From contig JAZREA010000013.1 of the NCBI GenBank assembly GCA_045660545.1, forward strand, positions 1 to 48,413: a DNA stretch of 48,413 bases, given 5' to 3'. Source of the DNA: JAZREA01 sp045660545 (GTDB lineage: Bacteria > Bacillota > Clostridia > Monoglobales > Firm-18). The position numbers and the translations under genes are program-made. Position 1 is the stretch's first letter; every line of letters starts with the position of its first letter. Shown piece after piece: positions 23,929 to 32,350 of this stretch. Below the pieces are notes generated by a model that was not told the DNA's origin, ran no database searches, and saw only the letters and a list, made by a program, of their open reading frames with translations.

Positions 23929-24945
23929 TTGCAAAATTTTAAAAAAACAGGAAATCAAAGTTATAAAATTGCAAACGATGTTGTAATCAACGGATTCGCC
24001 GCAATAGGCGGAAAAACAGAGGGCGAAGGTCCGTTGGGAACTAAGTTCGACGCTCTTACAGACGACGGATACTTTGGCGAAAAGACGTGGGAAAAGGCCG
24101 AGTCGAAAATGCAAAAGGAAGCTATAACAAAGGCTGTCGCAAAGTCGGGCAAGTCAATTTCCGACATAGACATAATATTTGCAGGAGACCTGCTGAACCA
24201 GTGCATAGGGACGAGCTACGGAATAAGGGAGCTGGAAATACCCTTTTACGGGCTGTACGGTGCCTGCTCAACTATGGCAGAATCGCTCTCGCTTGGAACT
24301 ATGGCTATTGACGGAGGCTTTGCAAAAAACGTTGTGTGCGGCACAAGCAGCCACTTTTGCAGCTCGGAGAGGCAGTTTCGTATGCCTATTGAGTACGGCG
24401 GTCAGCGCCCGTTCACAGCACAGCTTACCGCAACGGCCTCGGGTATGGCGGTGCTTTCCGACAGCGGCGAAGGGCCGTATATAACCGCTGTAACGACGGG
24501 CAAAATCGTGGACAAGGGGATAAAGGACGGGCTTAACATGGGCGCGGCGATGGCTCCTGCCGCAGTGGACACGCTGCTTGCTCACTTTGAAGACACCGAC
24601 ACCTCCCCCTCCTCTTACGACCTTATAGTAACAGGCGACCTTGGAGAGCTCGGTAAGTCTATCGTTATAGACCTTATGGAGAAAAACGGAGTTAAAATGA
24701 AAAACTACAACGACTGCGGGGTAATGCTCTACGACAACAAAAGGCAGGACGCACACTCCGGCGCAAGCGGATGCGGGTGTAGCGCGGCGGTGCTTTGCAC
24801 ACACATTCTGCCCGAGATGTTAGCACAAAGGCTAAACAAGGTTCTGTTTATAGGCACAGGGGCACTTATGAGCCCCACAAGCATACAACAGGGCGAGTCG
24901 ATACCATCTATTGCGCACGCTGTTGTTATTTCAAACGAAAGGTAG
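23929..24945 (+). CDS. spoVAD: Stage V sporulation protein AD
   Basis: A 338-aa protein with a thiolase-like fold, part of the SpoVA channel that moves dipicolinic acid into the forespore and out at germination; SpoVAD binds dipicolinate. Family signatures are DFIFAGDLLNQC-like DIIFAGDLLNQCIG, YGACSTMAESL, SSHFCSSERQFR and HSGASGCGCSA. The start is the TTG at 23929, with AGAGGTG upstream; the GTG at 23920 lies inside that site. The upstream 110 bp is AT-rich with only a weak GAATAA / TAATAATA pair resembling a forespore sigma-G promoter. spoVAC, normally the preceding gene, is absent here. Confidence 0.95.
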   Translation: MQNFKKTGNQSYKIANDVVINGFAAIGGKTEGEGPLGTKFDALTDDGYFGEKTWEKAESKMQKEAITKAVAKSGKSISDIDIIFAGDLLNQCIGTSYGIRELEIPFYGLYGACSTMAESLSLGTMAIDGGFAKNVVCGTSSHFCSSERQFRMPIEYGGQRPFTAQLTATASGMAVLSDSGEGPYITAVTTGKIVDKGIKDGLNMGAAMAPAAVDTLLAHFEDTDTSPSSYDLIVTGDLGELGKSIVIDLMEKNGVKMKNYNDCGVMLYDNKRQDAHSGASGCGCSAAVLCTHILPEMLAQRLNKVLFIGTGALMSPTSIQQGESIPSIAHAVVISNER

Positions 24946-24955
24946 GATACAGATT

Positions 24956-25309
24956 ATGCAGTTTTTCAACGCTTTTTGGGTGGGAGGGCTAATTTGTGCT
25001 GTTGGCCAGATACTGATTGACAAGACAAAGCTTACTCCCGCAAGGATTATGGTAATATACGTATGTGTTGGTGCGTTTTTGGGTGCAGTCGGGCTTTACG
25101 AGCCGATTGTGAAATACGCAGGCGCAGGTGCAACCGTGCCTATTTCGGGCTTTGGCTACTCCTTGGCAAAAGGTGTAATAGAAGCGGTGCAAAAGGAAGG
25201 TTTTATTGGAATTTTCACCGGCGGAATAGGCGCAACAGCCGGCGGAATCGCCGCCGCGCTAACATTCGGACTGATTTTTGCAGCGCTCGGAAAACCGAAA
25301 CAAAATTAG
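24956..25309 (+). CDS. spoVAE: Stage V sporulation protein AE (SpoVAEB type)
   Basis: A 117-aa membrane protein with about three to four hydrophobic segments. It begins MQFFNAFWVGGLICAVGQIL and carries TPARIMVIYVCVGAFLGAVG, typical of the membrane SpoVAE (AEB) subunit. It works with SpoVAD in dipicolinate transport. It starts 10 nt after the spoVAD stop codon, so the two form one transcript. The longer frame upstream overlaps spoVAD and is rejected. No terminator follows; the clpE promoter begins 3 nt after its stop codon. Confidence 0.93.
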   Translation: MQFFNAFWVGGLICAVGQILIDKTKLTPARIMVIYVCVGAFLGAVGLYEPIVKYAGAGATVPISGFGYSLAKGVIEAVQKEGFIGIFTGGIGATAGGIAAALTFGLIFAALGKPKQN

Positions 25310-25311
25310 TC

Positions 25312-25340
25312 TTGATTTCCCCTCCCTGTTGTGATATAAT
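25312..25340 (+). promoter_or_regulatory. Promoter of clpE
   Basis: Plus strand TTGATT (25312-25317), 17-nt spacer, TATAAT (25335-25340). The ~65-nt leader holds a short stem AGGGT/ACCCT around an A-rich loop. No CtsR operator (tandem GGTCAAA heptads) is visible. Confidence 0.8.
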
Positions 25341-25410
25341 ACTCTAACAATGTTTAAGGGTGGCATTAAAAATCGACCCTGAAAGTATCATTGGAGGGAG
25401 GTTCTAAATA

Positions 25411-27684
25411 ATGATGCTATGCAGTAAATGTAACGAAAGACCGGCTGTTGTCTTTGTTACAAAAATCGAAAACGGTGTTAAAAAGAACGAAGGTCTTTGT
25501 CTGTCGTGTGCCAGAGATATGGGCATGCCGCAGGGCCAGTTTGATAATATAATAGAGCAGATGGGTATGACTCCTGAGGAGTTTGACGAAATGAGCCGTG
25601 AGATAATGGAAAACCCACCGGAAATCACGCCTGAGATGTTAAACGACGTTATGCCTATGATGCAAAGCATGTTCTCGGGCATGGGCATTAGTCCCGAAGA
25701 GGACGGCGAAGAGGCCGAACAGACTGCTTCTTCTAAAAACACCAAGATTAAAAAGAATGTGAAGAAAAAGAAAAGTCTTATAGAGCAGTACGCCACCAAC
25801 CTTAACCAAAAGGCGAAGGACGGGCTTATTGACCGTGTTGTCGGCAGAGAAGTTGAGATTGAGCGCGTAGTGCAAATCCTAAACAGAAGAAAGAAAAACA
25901 ATCCAGCACTTATCGGCGAGCCCGGTGTCGGAAAGACGGCGATTGCGGAAGGGCTTGCGGTTAAAATCGTTAACTCGCAGGTGCCGCACAAGCTTTTGGG
26001 CAAAGAAATATTTTTACTCGACCTTACTTCGCTTGTTGCGGGAACACAGTTTCGCGGTCAGTTTGAGGCGCGAATCAAGGGCATAATTGACGAGGCGATT
26101 GAAAGGCAAAACGTAATATTTGTAATAGACGAGATTCACAACATCGTTGCCACAGGCGACGCGGACGGTGCTATGGGCGCGGCCAACATCTTAAAGCCCG
26201 CGCTTGCAAACGGCAGCATACAGGTTATTGGCGCTACGACGCTGGACGAGTACAGAAAGTATATCGAAAAAGACTCCGCTTTGGAAAGGCGCTTCCAGCC
26301 AGTTATAGTTGAGGAACCGTCTGTTGAACAAACAATCGAGATAATAAAGGGTATTAAGGGGTACTACGAAAACCACCACAAAATAACGATACCTGACGAC
26401 GTTATAAGAACCGCTTCGGTTTTGGCAGAGCGCTATATTACAGACCGTTTCTTGCCAGACAAGGCGATTGACGTTATAGACGAGGCGGGCTCGAGAGCCA
26501 ACCTTAACAACAAAAAGTTGGTAGAGCTTGAAATCCTTAAAAAACAGCTAAAAGAAATACAGGCACAAAAGGACGACTGCGTCGAGGCGGACTCTACCGA
26601 GGACTATCAAAGAGCAGCAGACCTAAAAACCAAGGAATGCCAGCTTGAAGAAAGCATCAAAAAACTCGAAGCAGAGTGTAAGAGCACACAAATTACTCAC
26701 GACGACGTCGCAAGAGTAATTGAAATGTGGACAAAGATTCCTGTCCAGAGGATAAGCGAGTTTGAGTCCAACAAGCTGATGAAGCTTGAAGAGCGTCTGC
26801 ACGAAAGGCTTATCGGACAAAACGCTGCGGTTGAGGCCGTATCTCGCGCTATACGCGTCAGCAGAGCGGGGCTTTCGCTTAAAAAGAGACCTGTTTCCTT
26901 CATATTCGTAGGACCGACCGGTGTCGGCAAGACCGAGCTTGTGCGCAGGCTTGCAAAGGAGCTTTTTGATGACGAGCAAGCTCTTATCAGGCTCGATATG
27001 AGCGAATATATGGAAAAGCACTCTGTCGCTAAGATTATCGGCTCTCCTCCGGGATATGTGGGATATGACGAGGCAGGACAGCTTACCGAAAAAGTACGCA
27101 GAAGGCCTTACAGCGTAATATTGCTTGACGAAATCGAAAAGGCGCATCCTGACATATTCAACATCCTTTTACAGATTTTGGACGAGGGCAGAATAACAGA
27201 CAGCCACGGAAAGCTTGTCAACTTTGAAAACTGCATTATAATTATGACATCTAACGCAGGCTCTGACCTTAACACAAGCACGCTGGGCTTTGGCTCTTCT
27301 AAATCCGAAACGCTAAAAAGCAAGGCGAAGGTTGCGTTAAAGCAGATTTTCCGCCCCGAATTTTTGAACAGAATTAACGAGGTTGTCGTGTTCGACACAC
27401 TTTCTAAGAGCGAGCTTTCGGACATTTGCCGCCTGATGCTTGGAGACATTAAAGAGGCGCTGGATGAAAAGAAAATAGCTATCAAATACACCGACGCTCT
27501 TGTTTCCTACATTGTGGAAAAAGGATATGACGAGCAATATGGCGCACGCCCGATGAAGAGAATAATCTTCAAAGAGGTAGAGAACAAAATCGCAGAGCTT
27601 ATTATATCCGGCGTTATTACGGACGGAGCTTCGATTGTGGTCGATGCCTTGGAAGACGAGGTTAAAATCACTATTGAAAAGTAA
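25411..27684 (+). CDS. clpE: ATP-dependent Clp protease ATP-binding subunit ClpE
   Basis: A 757-aa AAA+ unfoldase of the ClpE type. It has an N-terminal treble-clef zinc finger (Cys4, Cys7, Cys30, Cys33) in place of the Clp-N repeats, an acidic methionine-rich linker (about 40-110), AAA-1 with Walker A GEPGVGKTA, a coiled UVR-like middle (STEDYQRAADLKTKECQ), AAA-2 with Walker A GPTGVGKTEL and a C-terminal small domain. ClpE pairs with ClpP in removing aggregated proteins under heat stress in Bacillus. The start ATG-ATG at 25411 follows GGAGGGAGG. It has its own promoter and terminator and is unrelated in function to the spoVA genes before it. Confidence 0.93.
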   Translation: MMLCSKCNERPAVVFVTKIENGVKKNEGLCLSCARDMGMPQGQFDNIIEQMGMTPEEFDEMSREIMENPPEITPEMLNDVMPMMQSMFSGMGISPEEDGEEAEQTASSKNTKIKKNVKKKKSLIEQYATNLNQKAKDGLIDRVVGREVEIERVVQILNRRKKNNPALIGEPGVGKTAIAEGLAVKIVNSQVPHKLLGKEIFLLDLTSLVAGTQFRGQFEARIKGIIDEAIERQNVIFVIDEIHNIVATGDADGAMGAANILKPALANGSIQVIGATTLDEYRKYIEKDSALERRFQPVIVEEPSVEQTIEIIKGIKGYYENHHKITIPDDVIRTASVLAERYITDRFLPDKAIDVIDEAGSRANLNNKKLVELEILKKQLKEIQAQKDDCVEADSTEDYQRAADLKTKECQLEESIKKLEAECKSTQITHDDVARVIEMWTKIPVQRISEFESNKLMKLEERLHERLIGQNAAVEAVSRAIRVSRAGLSLKKRPVSFIFVGPTGVGKTELVRRLAKELFDDEQALIRLDMSEYMEKHSVAKIIGSPPGYVGYDEAGQLTEKVRRRPYSVILLDEIEKAHPDIFNILLQILDEGRITDSHGKLVNFENCIIIMTSNAGSDLNTSTLGFGSSKSETLKSKAKVALKQIFRPEFLNRINEVVVFDTLSKSELSDICRLMLGDIKEALDEKKIAIKYTDALVSYIVEKGYDEQYGARPMKRIIFKEVENKIAELIISGVITDGASIVVDALEDEVKITIEK

Positions 27685-27693
27685 AGCAAAACA

Positions 27694-27730
27694 AAAAGGA
27701 CTATGATTTTTCATAGTCCTTTTATTTTAT
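27694..27730 (+). terminator. Intrinsic terminator of clpE
   Basis: Stem AAGGACTATGA / TCATAGTCCTT with a TTTT loop, followed by TTATTTTAT. The next ~200 bp (27731-27926) hold no gene that I can support. Confidence 0.88.
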
Positions 27731-27926
27731 GGGTTGTAAAGTTGTTTTGCTTGTCAGGCAACGTCTTCGTCATTGCGATTTCAATTTTTATAATTATACA
27801 ACCATAAGGTTAAATGAGATAAGACAATATCTGAATTATCAGAACTTGTAGTTGCTTTGATTTTTATATCATTTTTTCTTCTTGTATGTTTGTTGAAGAA
27901 GTTTGTTGAACTGAAGAGGATTGTCT

Positions 27927-29639
27927 TTACATGTCTTGTTTATTTGTAAATGAATTTACTATCCAAATCCCTTTTTCACTCTTGTCTATTGGCTTACATA
28001 ATTCTATTTCAATATTATCATCTATATACTTCAATTTATCATTTGTGATTTCAGGCAATCTTATGTTATTAACGCTTATTCCTTTACCAGATAAAAAAGC
28101 CATTATAACCTGTTCAGGATCTAATCTCCAAGGGAAGTGTCCGTTATTGGCTTGTCTTTGCAAATCTCTAATCTGCATATATGATAAATTCTCAGCATTT
28201 TCAATTACAGGAACAGAAATATCTTTTATCAAACTAAATGTTTTTTCAATCTGTTCTATTTCTCTTGCCATAGCCTTATAATCTTCAGACAGGACAAAAT
28301 CCTCTTCGTCACTATCTGCCGATATTGGCACTTGTACGTCAGTGGGTCTGCCTAATGCATAGGCATACTCCTCATTCTGCCATAACACAGTTTGATTTCC
28401 AATCATAAGAAGTATTTCTTCTAATTCATTATCAAGATATTTGTGTATATAGAATAGAGTTCCCATACCGTTATGTTTTTCGGCTATTGCTTTATGCTTA
28501 ACTGCAATATAGCCTTCGTCAACGGTGCTTTCATCAACAATATACTTATATTTCCAATCAAGAGGAATTTCAAACTGAATATTCATTTTGTCATTTTTAT
28601 ATAATATAGTATTATCTGGCTTATCTTCAATAAAAAAGCCATTTGTTAAACCACTTACCACAATTGCTGAAATTAACAATACAACCGCTAACACTATTGA
28701 TATAATAGCAGTCTTTTTATTTATTTTAAATCTATCCCTAATCATTGTAAACCTCCTTTTCAATGTTTTTTTGTTACCTGTCATTCCTGTTGTAAGAGGA
28801 ATGACTTTTGAATTCTTATGTGTCAAAAGTGCTAATATCGTTTCAATATAATTCTTTTCTTGTTGTTCATCCATATTCTTAACAACTGTCAAATCACAGG
28901 ATATTTCACAATCGATGTTAATTTGCTTACTAATAAGATATATTGCAGGATTAAACCAATGAATGCACTTTACTATGCTGACAAACCATTTATACAAAAT
29001 ATCATTCCTTTTCAGGTGTGTCATCTCGTGCGCCAATACATTATGTAATTGCTCTGGTGTAATATTTGTTTTAGGTAGTAATAGTGTAGGCCTTATTATT
29101 CCAATCATAAGAGGTGAGCAGATTGTATCACTTACCCTTGTATTTATTTTCCTGTTTGTATATGACTTTACTTCCGGGCAAAACATAACTTCTGAATGTT
29201 TATGTATTTTTATTAGATATATCAAATAACTTATAATCTTAATTGCAAACAATACAACTGCACCCACTAACCATATAAAAGAGAGAAGAAGAACTTTACC
29301 ACTCAAAAAGTCCGTTACGGCCTGAGCTGTTGATGCCTTTTCAGGTTGTTCTTGTATAATTTGTTCCGGCTGTGTTTCTATAATTATAGGTGTCTCCGTG
29401 TTTTTACCCTGATTATCTGCAATTGTTACTGTTTCAGAAATAGGTGGTGCAGTTACAGGTTTTTCAGGTAGGTTTAATCTTATAGGCAAGACCATTACCA
29501 GAAGCACAATAAACCAGACATAATAATGCCAGTTACCAGAAAATACTCTCCTTGTTATAGGTCTAAACAAAGCTAGTATTAAAGCAAGAGTTGTACCAAT
29601 TACGGAAGTTAGAAGAAATGATGTAAATATCTGTGCCAT
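27927..29639 (-). CDS. blaR1: BlaR1/MecR1-type M56 peptidase sensor with atypical C-terminal domain
   Basis: A 570-aa membrane protein: about four N-terminal transmembrane segments, a cytoplasmic M56 zinc-peptidase domain with VLAHEMTHLKRND (HEMTH), a further transmembrane helix (about residues 312-333) and an extracellular domain of about 235 residues. In BlaR1 the outer domain is penicillin-binding, with STYK and related motifs; these are absent here. The outer part has GHFPWRLDPEQVIMAFL instead, so the signal need not be a beta-lactam. The family acts by cleaving its partner BlaI repressor. It starts 3 nt after blaI. Base composition looks more AT-rich than neighbouring genes. Confidence 0.87.
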   Translation of the reverse strand: MAQIFTSFLLTSVIGTTLALILALFRPITRRVFSGNWHYYVWFIVLLVMVLPIRLNLPEKPVTAPPISETVTIADNQGKNTETPIIIETQPEQIIQEQPEKASTAQAVTDFLSGKVLLLSFIWLVGAVVLFAIKIISYLIYLIKIHKHSEVMFCPEVKSYTNRKINTRVSDTICSPLMIGIIRPTLLLPKTNITPEQLHNVLAHEMTHLKRNDILYKWFVSIVKCIHWFNPAIYLISKQINIDCEISCDLTVVKNMDEQQEKNYIETILALLTHKNSKVIPLTTGMTGNKKTLKRRFTMIRDRFKINKKTAIISIVLAVVLLISAIVVSGLTNGFFIEDKPDNTILYKNDKMNIQFEIPLDWKYKYIVDESTVDEGYIAVKHKAIAEKHNGMGTLFYIHKYLDNELEEILLMIGNQTVLWQNEEYAYALGRPTDVQVPISADSDEEDFVLSEDYKAMAREIEQIEKTFSLIKDISVPVIENAENLSYMQIRDLQRQANNGHFPWRLDPEQVIMAFLSGKGISVNNIRLPEITNDKLKYIDDNIEIELCKPIDKSEKGIWIVNSFTNKQDM

Positions 29640-29642
29640 GGT

Positions 29643-30014
29643 TTATTCCTCCTTATCTTCAAAAATGGCTCTAAGCTCCTTAATATCATCATTGGAAAGT
29701 TTCTGCTCCTCAAAAAATGATACAGCAAAATCACGTACAGAACCATTATACAAGGTCTTAATAAGATTTTTAGTCTGTGTCTTTTTATATTCCTTTTCTG
29801 ATATTAAAGGTGTATAGTAATATAATTTGCCTTGTTTATCAGCAGACAAAGCACCTTTTTCTACAAGCCTTGTAAGGAAGGTGGCAATAGTTGTCTTTTT
29901 CCACCCCTTATCTTCTACTTCTTTTCCAATATCAAGAGAAGTTATAGGTGCTTTTGCTTTCCAGATAACTTTCATAATCTCTAATTCTGCATCCCCAATG
30001 GATATGTTTTTCAT
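29643..30014 (-). CDS. blaI: BlaI/MecI-family winged-helix repressor
   Basis: A 123-aa DNA-binding repressor. It contains IGDAELEIMKVIWK, then a winged helix (GWKKTTIATFLTRLVEKGAL) and a C-terminal dimerisation helix region, the standard BlaI/MecI layout. It should bind the two dyads at 30041-30052 and 30061-30078 and repress its own operon until cleaved by the partner BlaR1-like peptidase. GGGAGGT precedes the ATG. No beta-lactamase or PBP gene lies in the operon, so remote targets with the same dyads are expected. Confidence 0.92.
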   Translation of the reverse strand: MKNISIGDAELEIMKVIWKAKAPITSLDIGKEVEDKGWKKTTIATFLTRLVEKGALSADKQGKLYYYTPLISEKEYKKTQTKNLIKTLYNGSVRDFAVSFFEEQKLSNDDIKELRAIFEDKEE

Positions 30015-30040
30015 ATTAGTACCTCCCTAAAATGTTTATT

Positions 30041-30089
30041 CTACGTTCGTAGTTTATCTCATTCTACCACAGTAGAATATAAACGTCAA
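30041..30089 (-). promoter_or_regulatory. blaI promoter with two BlaI-type operators
   Basis: Minus strand TTGACG (30084-30089), 17-nt spacer, TAGAAT (30061-30066). One perfect dyad, ATTCTAC-CACA-GTAGAAT (30061-30078), covers the -10 box and spacer. A second, CTACG-TT-CGTAG (30041-30052), lies about 15 nt downstream near the transcription start. Both share the TCTAC/GTAGA core, so autorepression is likely. Confidence 0.8.
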
Positions 30090-30113
30090 TACCTTTACTG
30101 AAATTTATAAAAA

Positions 30114-30156
30114 TAAAAACTGCAATATTAGCTTCAAACTAACATTGCAGTTTTAA
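30114..30156 (-). terminator. Intrinsic terminator of the greA-lysS operon
   Basis: Minus strand AAAACTGCAATGTTAG / CTAATATTGCAGTTTT (one G-U pair), loop TTTGAAG, then TTTTATTTT. It lies 85 nt after the lysS stop codon. Confidence 0.82.
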
Positions 30157-30241
30157 TTTGTTTGGATGTATTCTTACTATTTAGTCGTAAATTCTCCGTA
30201 AGTTTTGTATCTCAATTTACAAAAACTTTGATTTTACGCTA

Positions 30242-31726
30242 TTATTTATCTAGACTTTTCATCGTGGGGAAGAGCAAAACATCGCGGATTGCGGACGAAT
30301 CGGTAAGGAGCATACACATACGGTCGATACCGAAGCCGATACCGCCCGTTGGAGGCATACCGATTTCAAGCGCTCTCATAAAGTCTTCGTCTGTTGTGTT
30401 GGCCTCTTCGTCGCCCATAGCCAAAAGCTCTTCTTGCGCCTTAAAGCGTTCCCTCTGGTCGATTGGGTCGTTGAGCTCGGAATAAGCGTTAGCCATTTCC
30501 CAGCCGTTCATAAAGAACTCGAAGCGTTCAACATACTCTGGGTTCTCCGGCTTTTTCTTCGTAAGCGGAGAAATCTCGATTGGGTGGTCCATAACGAATG
30601 TAGGCTGGATTAAGTGTTCCTCTGCAAACTCCTCGAAGAAGAGAGCTAAGATATCGCCCTTTTTATGTCTGTCTTCGTACTCTACGTGGTGTTCGTCAGC
30701 TACTTTACGAGCTTCTTCCAATGTCTTGATTTCGTCAAAATCTACGCCGGCGTATTTTTTAACCGCATCTACCATTGTTATACGCTCAAACGGCTTACCA
30801 AGGTCCATTTCCACGCCGTTATAAACAATCTTGGTTGTACCCAAAACTTCCTGGGCAACGTGGCGATACAAGTTCTCTGTAAGGTCCATCATACCGTGAT
30901 AGTCTGTATAAGCCTGATAAAGCTCCATAAGTGTAAACTCAGGATTGTGGCGGGTATCTAAGCCCTCGTTTCTGAAAACGCGGCCGATTTCATAAACTCT
31001 TTCAAGTCCGCCTACGATAAGTCTCTTTAAGTAAAGCTCGAGAGAAATACGAAGCTTAAAGTCTTCGTCAAGAGCGTTAAAGTGTGTTTCAAAAGGACGA
31101 GCTGCCGCGCCGCCTGCGTTAGCCACAAGCATAGGTGTTTCGACCTCTAAGAAGCCCTGGCCGTCAAGATATCTGCGGATTGAGGAGATAATCTTGGAGC
31201 GCTTAATGAAAGTGTCCTTAACCTCTGTGTTCATTATAAGGTCAACGTAACGCTGACGGTATCTAATATCTGTATCTACAAGGCCGTGGAACTTCTCGGG
31301 AAGCGGAAGCAGGGACTTTGAAAGCAAGGTGATTTTCTCTACCCTTATAGATATTTCGCCCTTTTCGGTAGTGAAAACTTCGCCCTCTACGCCTACTATA
31401 TCGCCGATGTCGTACTTTTTAAACCAGTTGTAATTTTCCTCGCCCAAGGTGTCCCTTTTAACGAAAATCTGTATATTACCGGAAATGTCAGCAACGTTAC
31501 CGAAAGAAACGCTACCCATCTTTCTCTTTGCCATAATTCTGCCGGCTATAACTACAATCTTGCCCTCGTAGTCAGCATAGTTTTCTCTAATTTCGTTAAT
31601 ATGCTGCTTTTGGTCAAATTTAGTGATTACAAACGGGTCTTTATTGTTCGCTACAAGCTCCGCGAGCTTTTCGTGACGAACCTTTACTACGTCGCCTATC
31701 TGCTGTTGATTATTATTCTGTGCCAT
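30242..31726 (-). CDS. lysS: Lysine--tRNA ligase, class II
   Basis: A 494-aa enzyme that charges tRNA-Lys. It has an N-terminal OB-fold anticodon-binding domain (about 55-165), then the class II catalytic core: motif 1 GFLEVETPML, motif 2 RVYEIGRVFRNEGLDTRHNPEF and motif 3 GFGIDRMCML. Length is typical of bacterial LysS. It begins 25 nt after greA, with AGAAAGG upstream, and shares the greA promoter; the greA-lysS order is common in Firmicutes. Confidence 0.97.
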   Translation of the reverse strand: MAQNNNQQQIGDVVKVRHEKLAELVANNKDPFVITKFDQKQHINEIRENYADYEGKIVVIAGRIMAKRKMGSVSFGNVADISGNIQIFVKRDTLGEENYNWFKKYDIGDIVGVEGEVFTTEKGEISIRVEKITLLSKSLLPLPEKFHGLVDTDIRYRQRYVDLIMNTEVKDTFIKRSKIISSIRRYLDGQGFLEVETPMLVANAGGAAARPFETHFNALDEDFKLRISLELYLKRLIVGGLERVYEIGRVFRNEGLDTRHNPEFTLMELYQAYTDYHGMMDLTENLYRHVAQEVLGTTKIVYNGVEMDLGKPFERITMVDAVKKYAGVDFDEIKTLEEARKVADEHHVEYEDRHKKGDILALFFEEFAEEHLIQPTFVMDHPIEISPLTKKKPENPEYVERFEFFMNGWEMANAYSELNDPIDQRERFKAQEELLAMGDEEANTTDEDFMRALEIGMPPTGGIGFGIDRMCMLLTDSSAIRDVLLFPTMKSLDK

Positions 31727-31751
31727 ATGTGTTCAAACCTTTCTGTAATCT

Positions 31752-32231
31752 CTATTTATGGATTTCCAAAATCTTCATTACAATTGTTCCGACAGGTGCG
31801 GGGATTTCTACCTCGTCGCCTATCTTTTTACCCAAAAACGCTGCGCCTACGGGAGATTCGTCAGAAATCTTGCCCTCGGACGGGTCAGCCTCGGTAGAAC
31901 CTACGATGCAATATTCAACGTCCTCGTCAAACTCTACGTCGTGTGCCTTTACCGTACAGCCGAGCGAAACTGTTTCCGTAGAAATTTCAGCCTCATCGAT
32001 AACCTTTGCGTTTTTAAGCATTGTTTCGATTTCTACTATACGTATTTCCATTTGTGCCTGTTTATTTTTTGCCTCGTCGTATTCAGAGTTTTCGGAAAGG
32101 TCGCCATAGCCGAGCGCTACTTTAATCTCCGCAGCAACCTCCTGGCGCTTGACGGTTTTTAAGTATTCAAGCTCCTTTTCAAGTTTTTCCAAGCCCTCGC
32201 TTGTCAATATGACCTGTTTAGCCAATGCCAT
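31752..32231 (-). CDS. greA: Transcription elongation factor GreA
   Basis: A 159-aa factor that rescues backtracked RNA polymerase by stimulating transcript cleavage. It has an N-terminal antiparallel coiled coil with the acidic tip GDLSENSEYDEAKN, followed by an FKBP-like domain ending PVGTIVMKILEI. The ATG has AAGGAG eight bases upstream. It is the first gene of a two-gene operon with lysS. Its ~85-nt leader contains a stem-loop (about 32262-32290, GGCATATGGAG with CTTCA-C-TATGCC). Confidence 0.97.
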   Translation of the reverse strand: MALAKQVILTSEGLEKLEKELEYLKTVKRQEVAAEIKVALGYGDLSENSEYDEAKNKQAQMEIRIVEIETMLKNAKVIDEAEISTETVSLGCTVKAHDVEFDEDVEYCIVGSTEADPSEGKISDESPVGAAFLGKKIGDEVEIPAPVGTIVMKILEIHK

Positions 32232-32316
32232 AAAAACAACTCCTTAACTATAATTTAGGCATAGTGAAGCGACGCTCCATATGCCTATGCAAAATATACT
32301 TTATCACAATATTAAT

Positions 32317-32345
32317 ATTATATACAAAAAACTTTAGAATGTCAA
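32317..32345 (-). promoter_or_regulatory. Promoter of greA-lysS
   Basis: Minus strand TTGACA (32340-32345), 17-nt spacer, TATAAT (32317-32322), a full consensus match. Its -35 box begins 6 nt after the stop codon of the upstream unknown gene. Confidence 0.88.
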
Positions 32346-32350
32346 CCTAT

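Noticed and set aside
25312..25410. CtsR operator upstream of clpE
   Set aside because: No tandem GGTCAAA heptads are present; only a sigma-A promoter and a short hairpin are visible.
27731..27926. Gene or element between clpE and blaR1
   Set aside because: Only short frames without ribosome binding sites, a loose TATGGTTGTA inverted repeat and a short GTTGAA tandem; nothing supportable.
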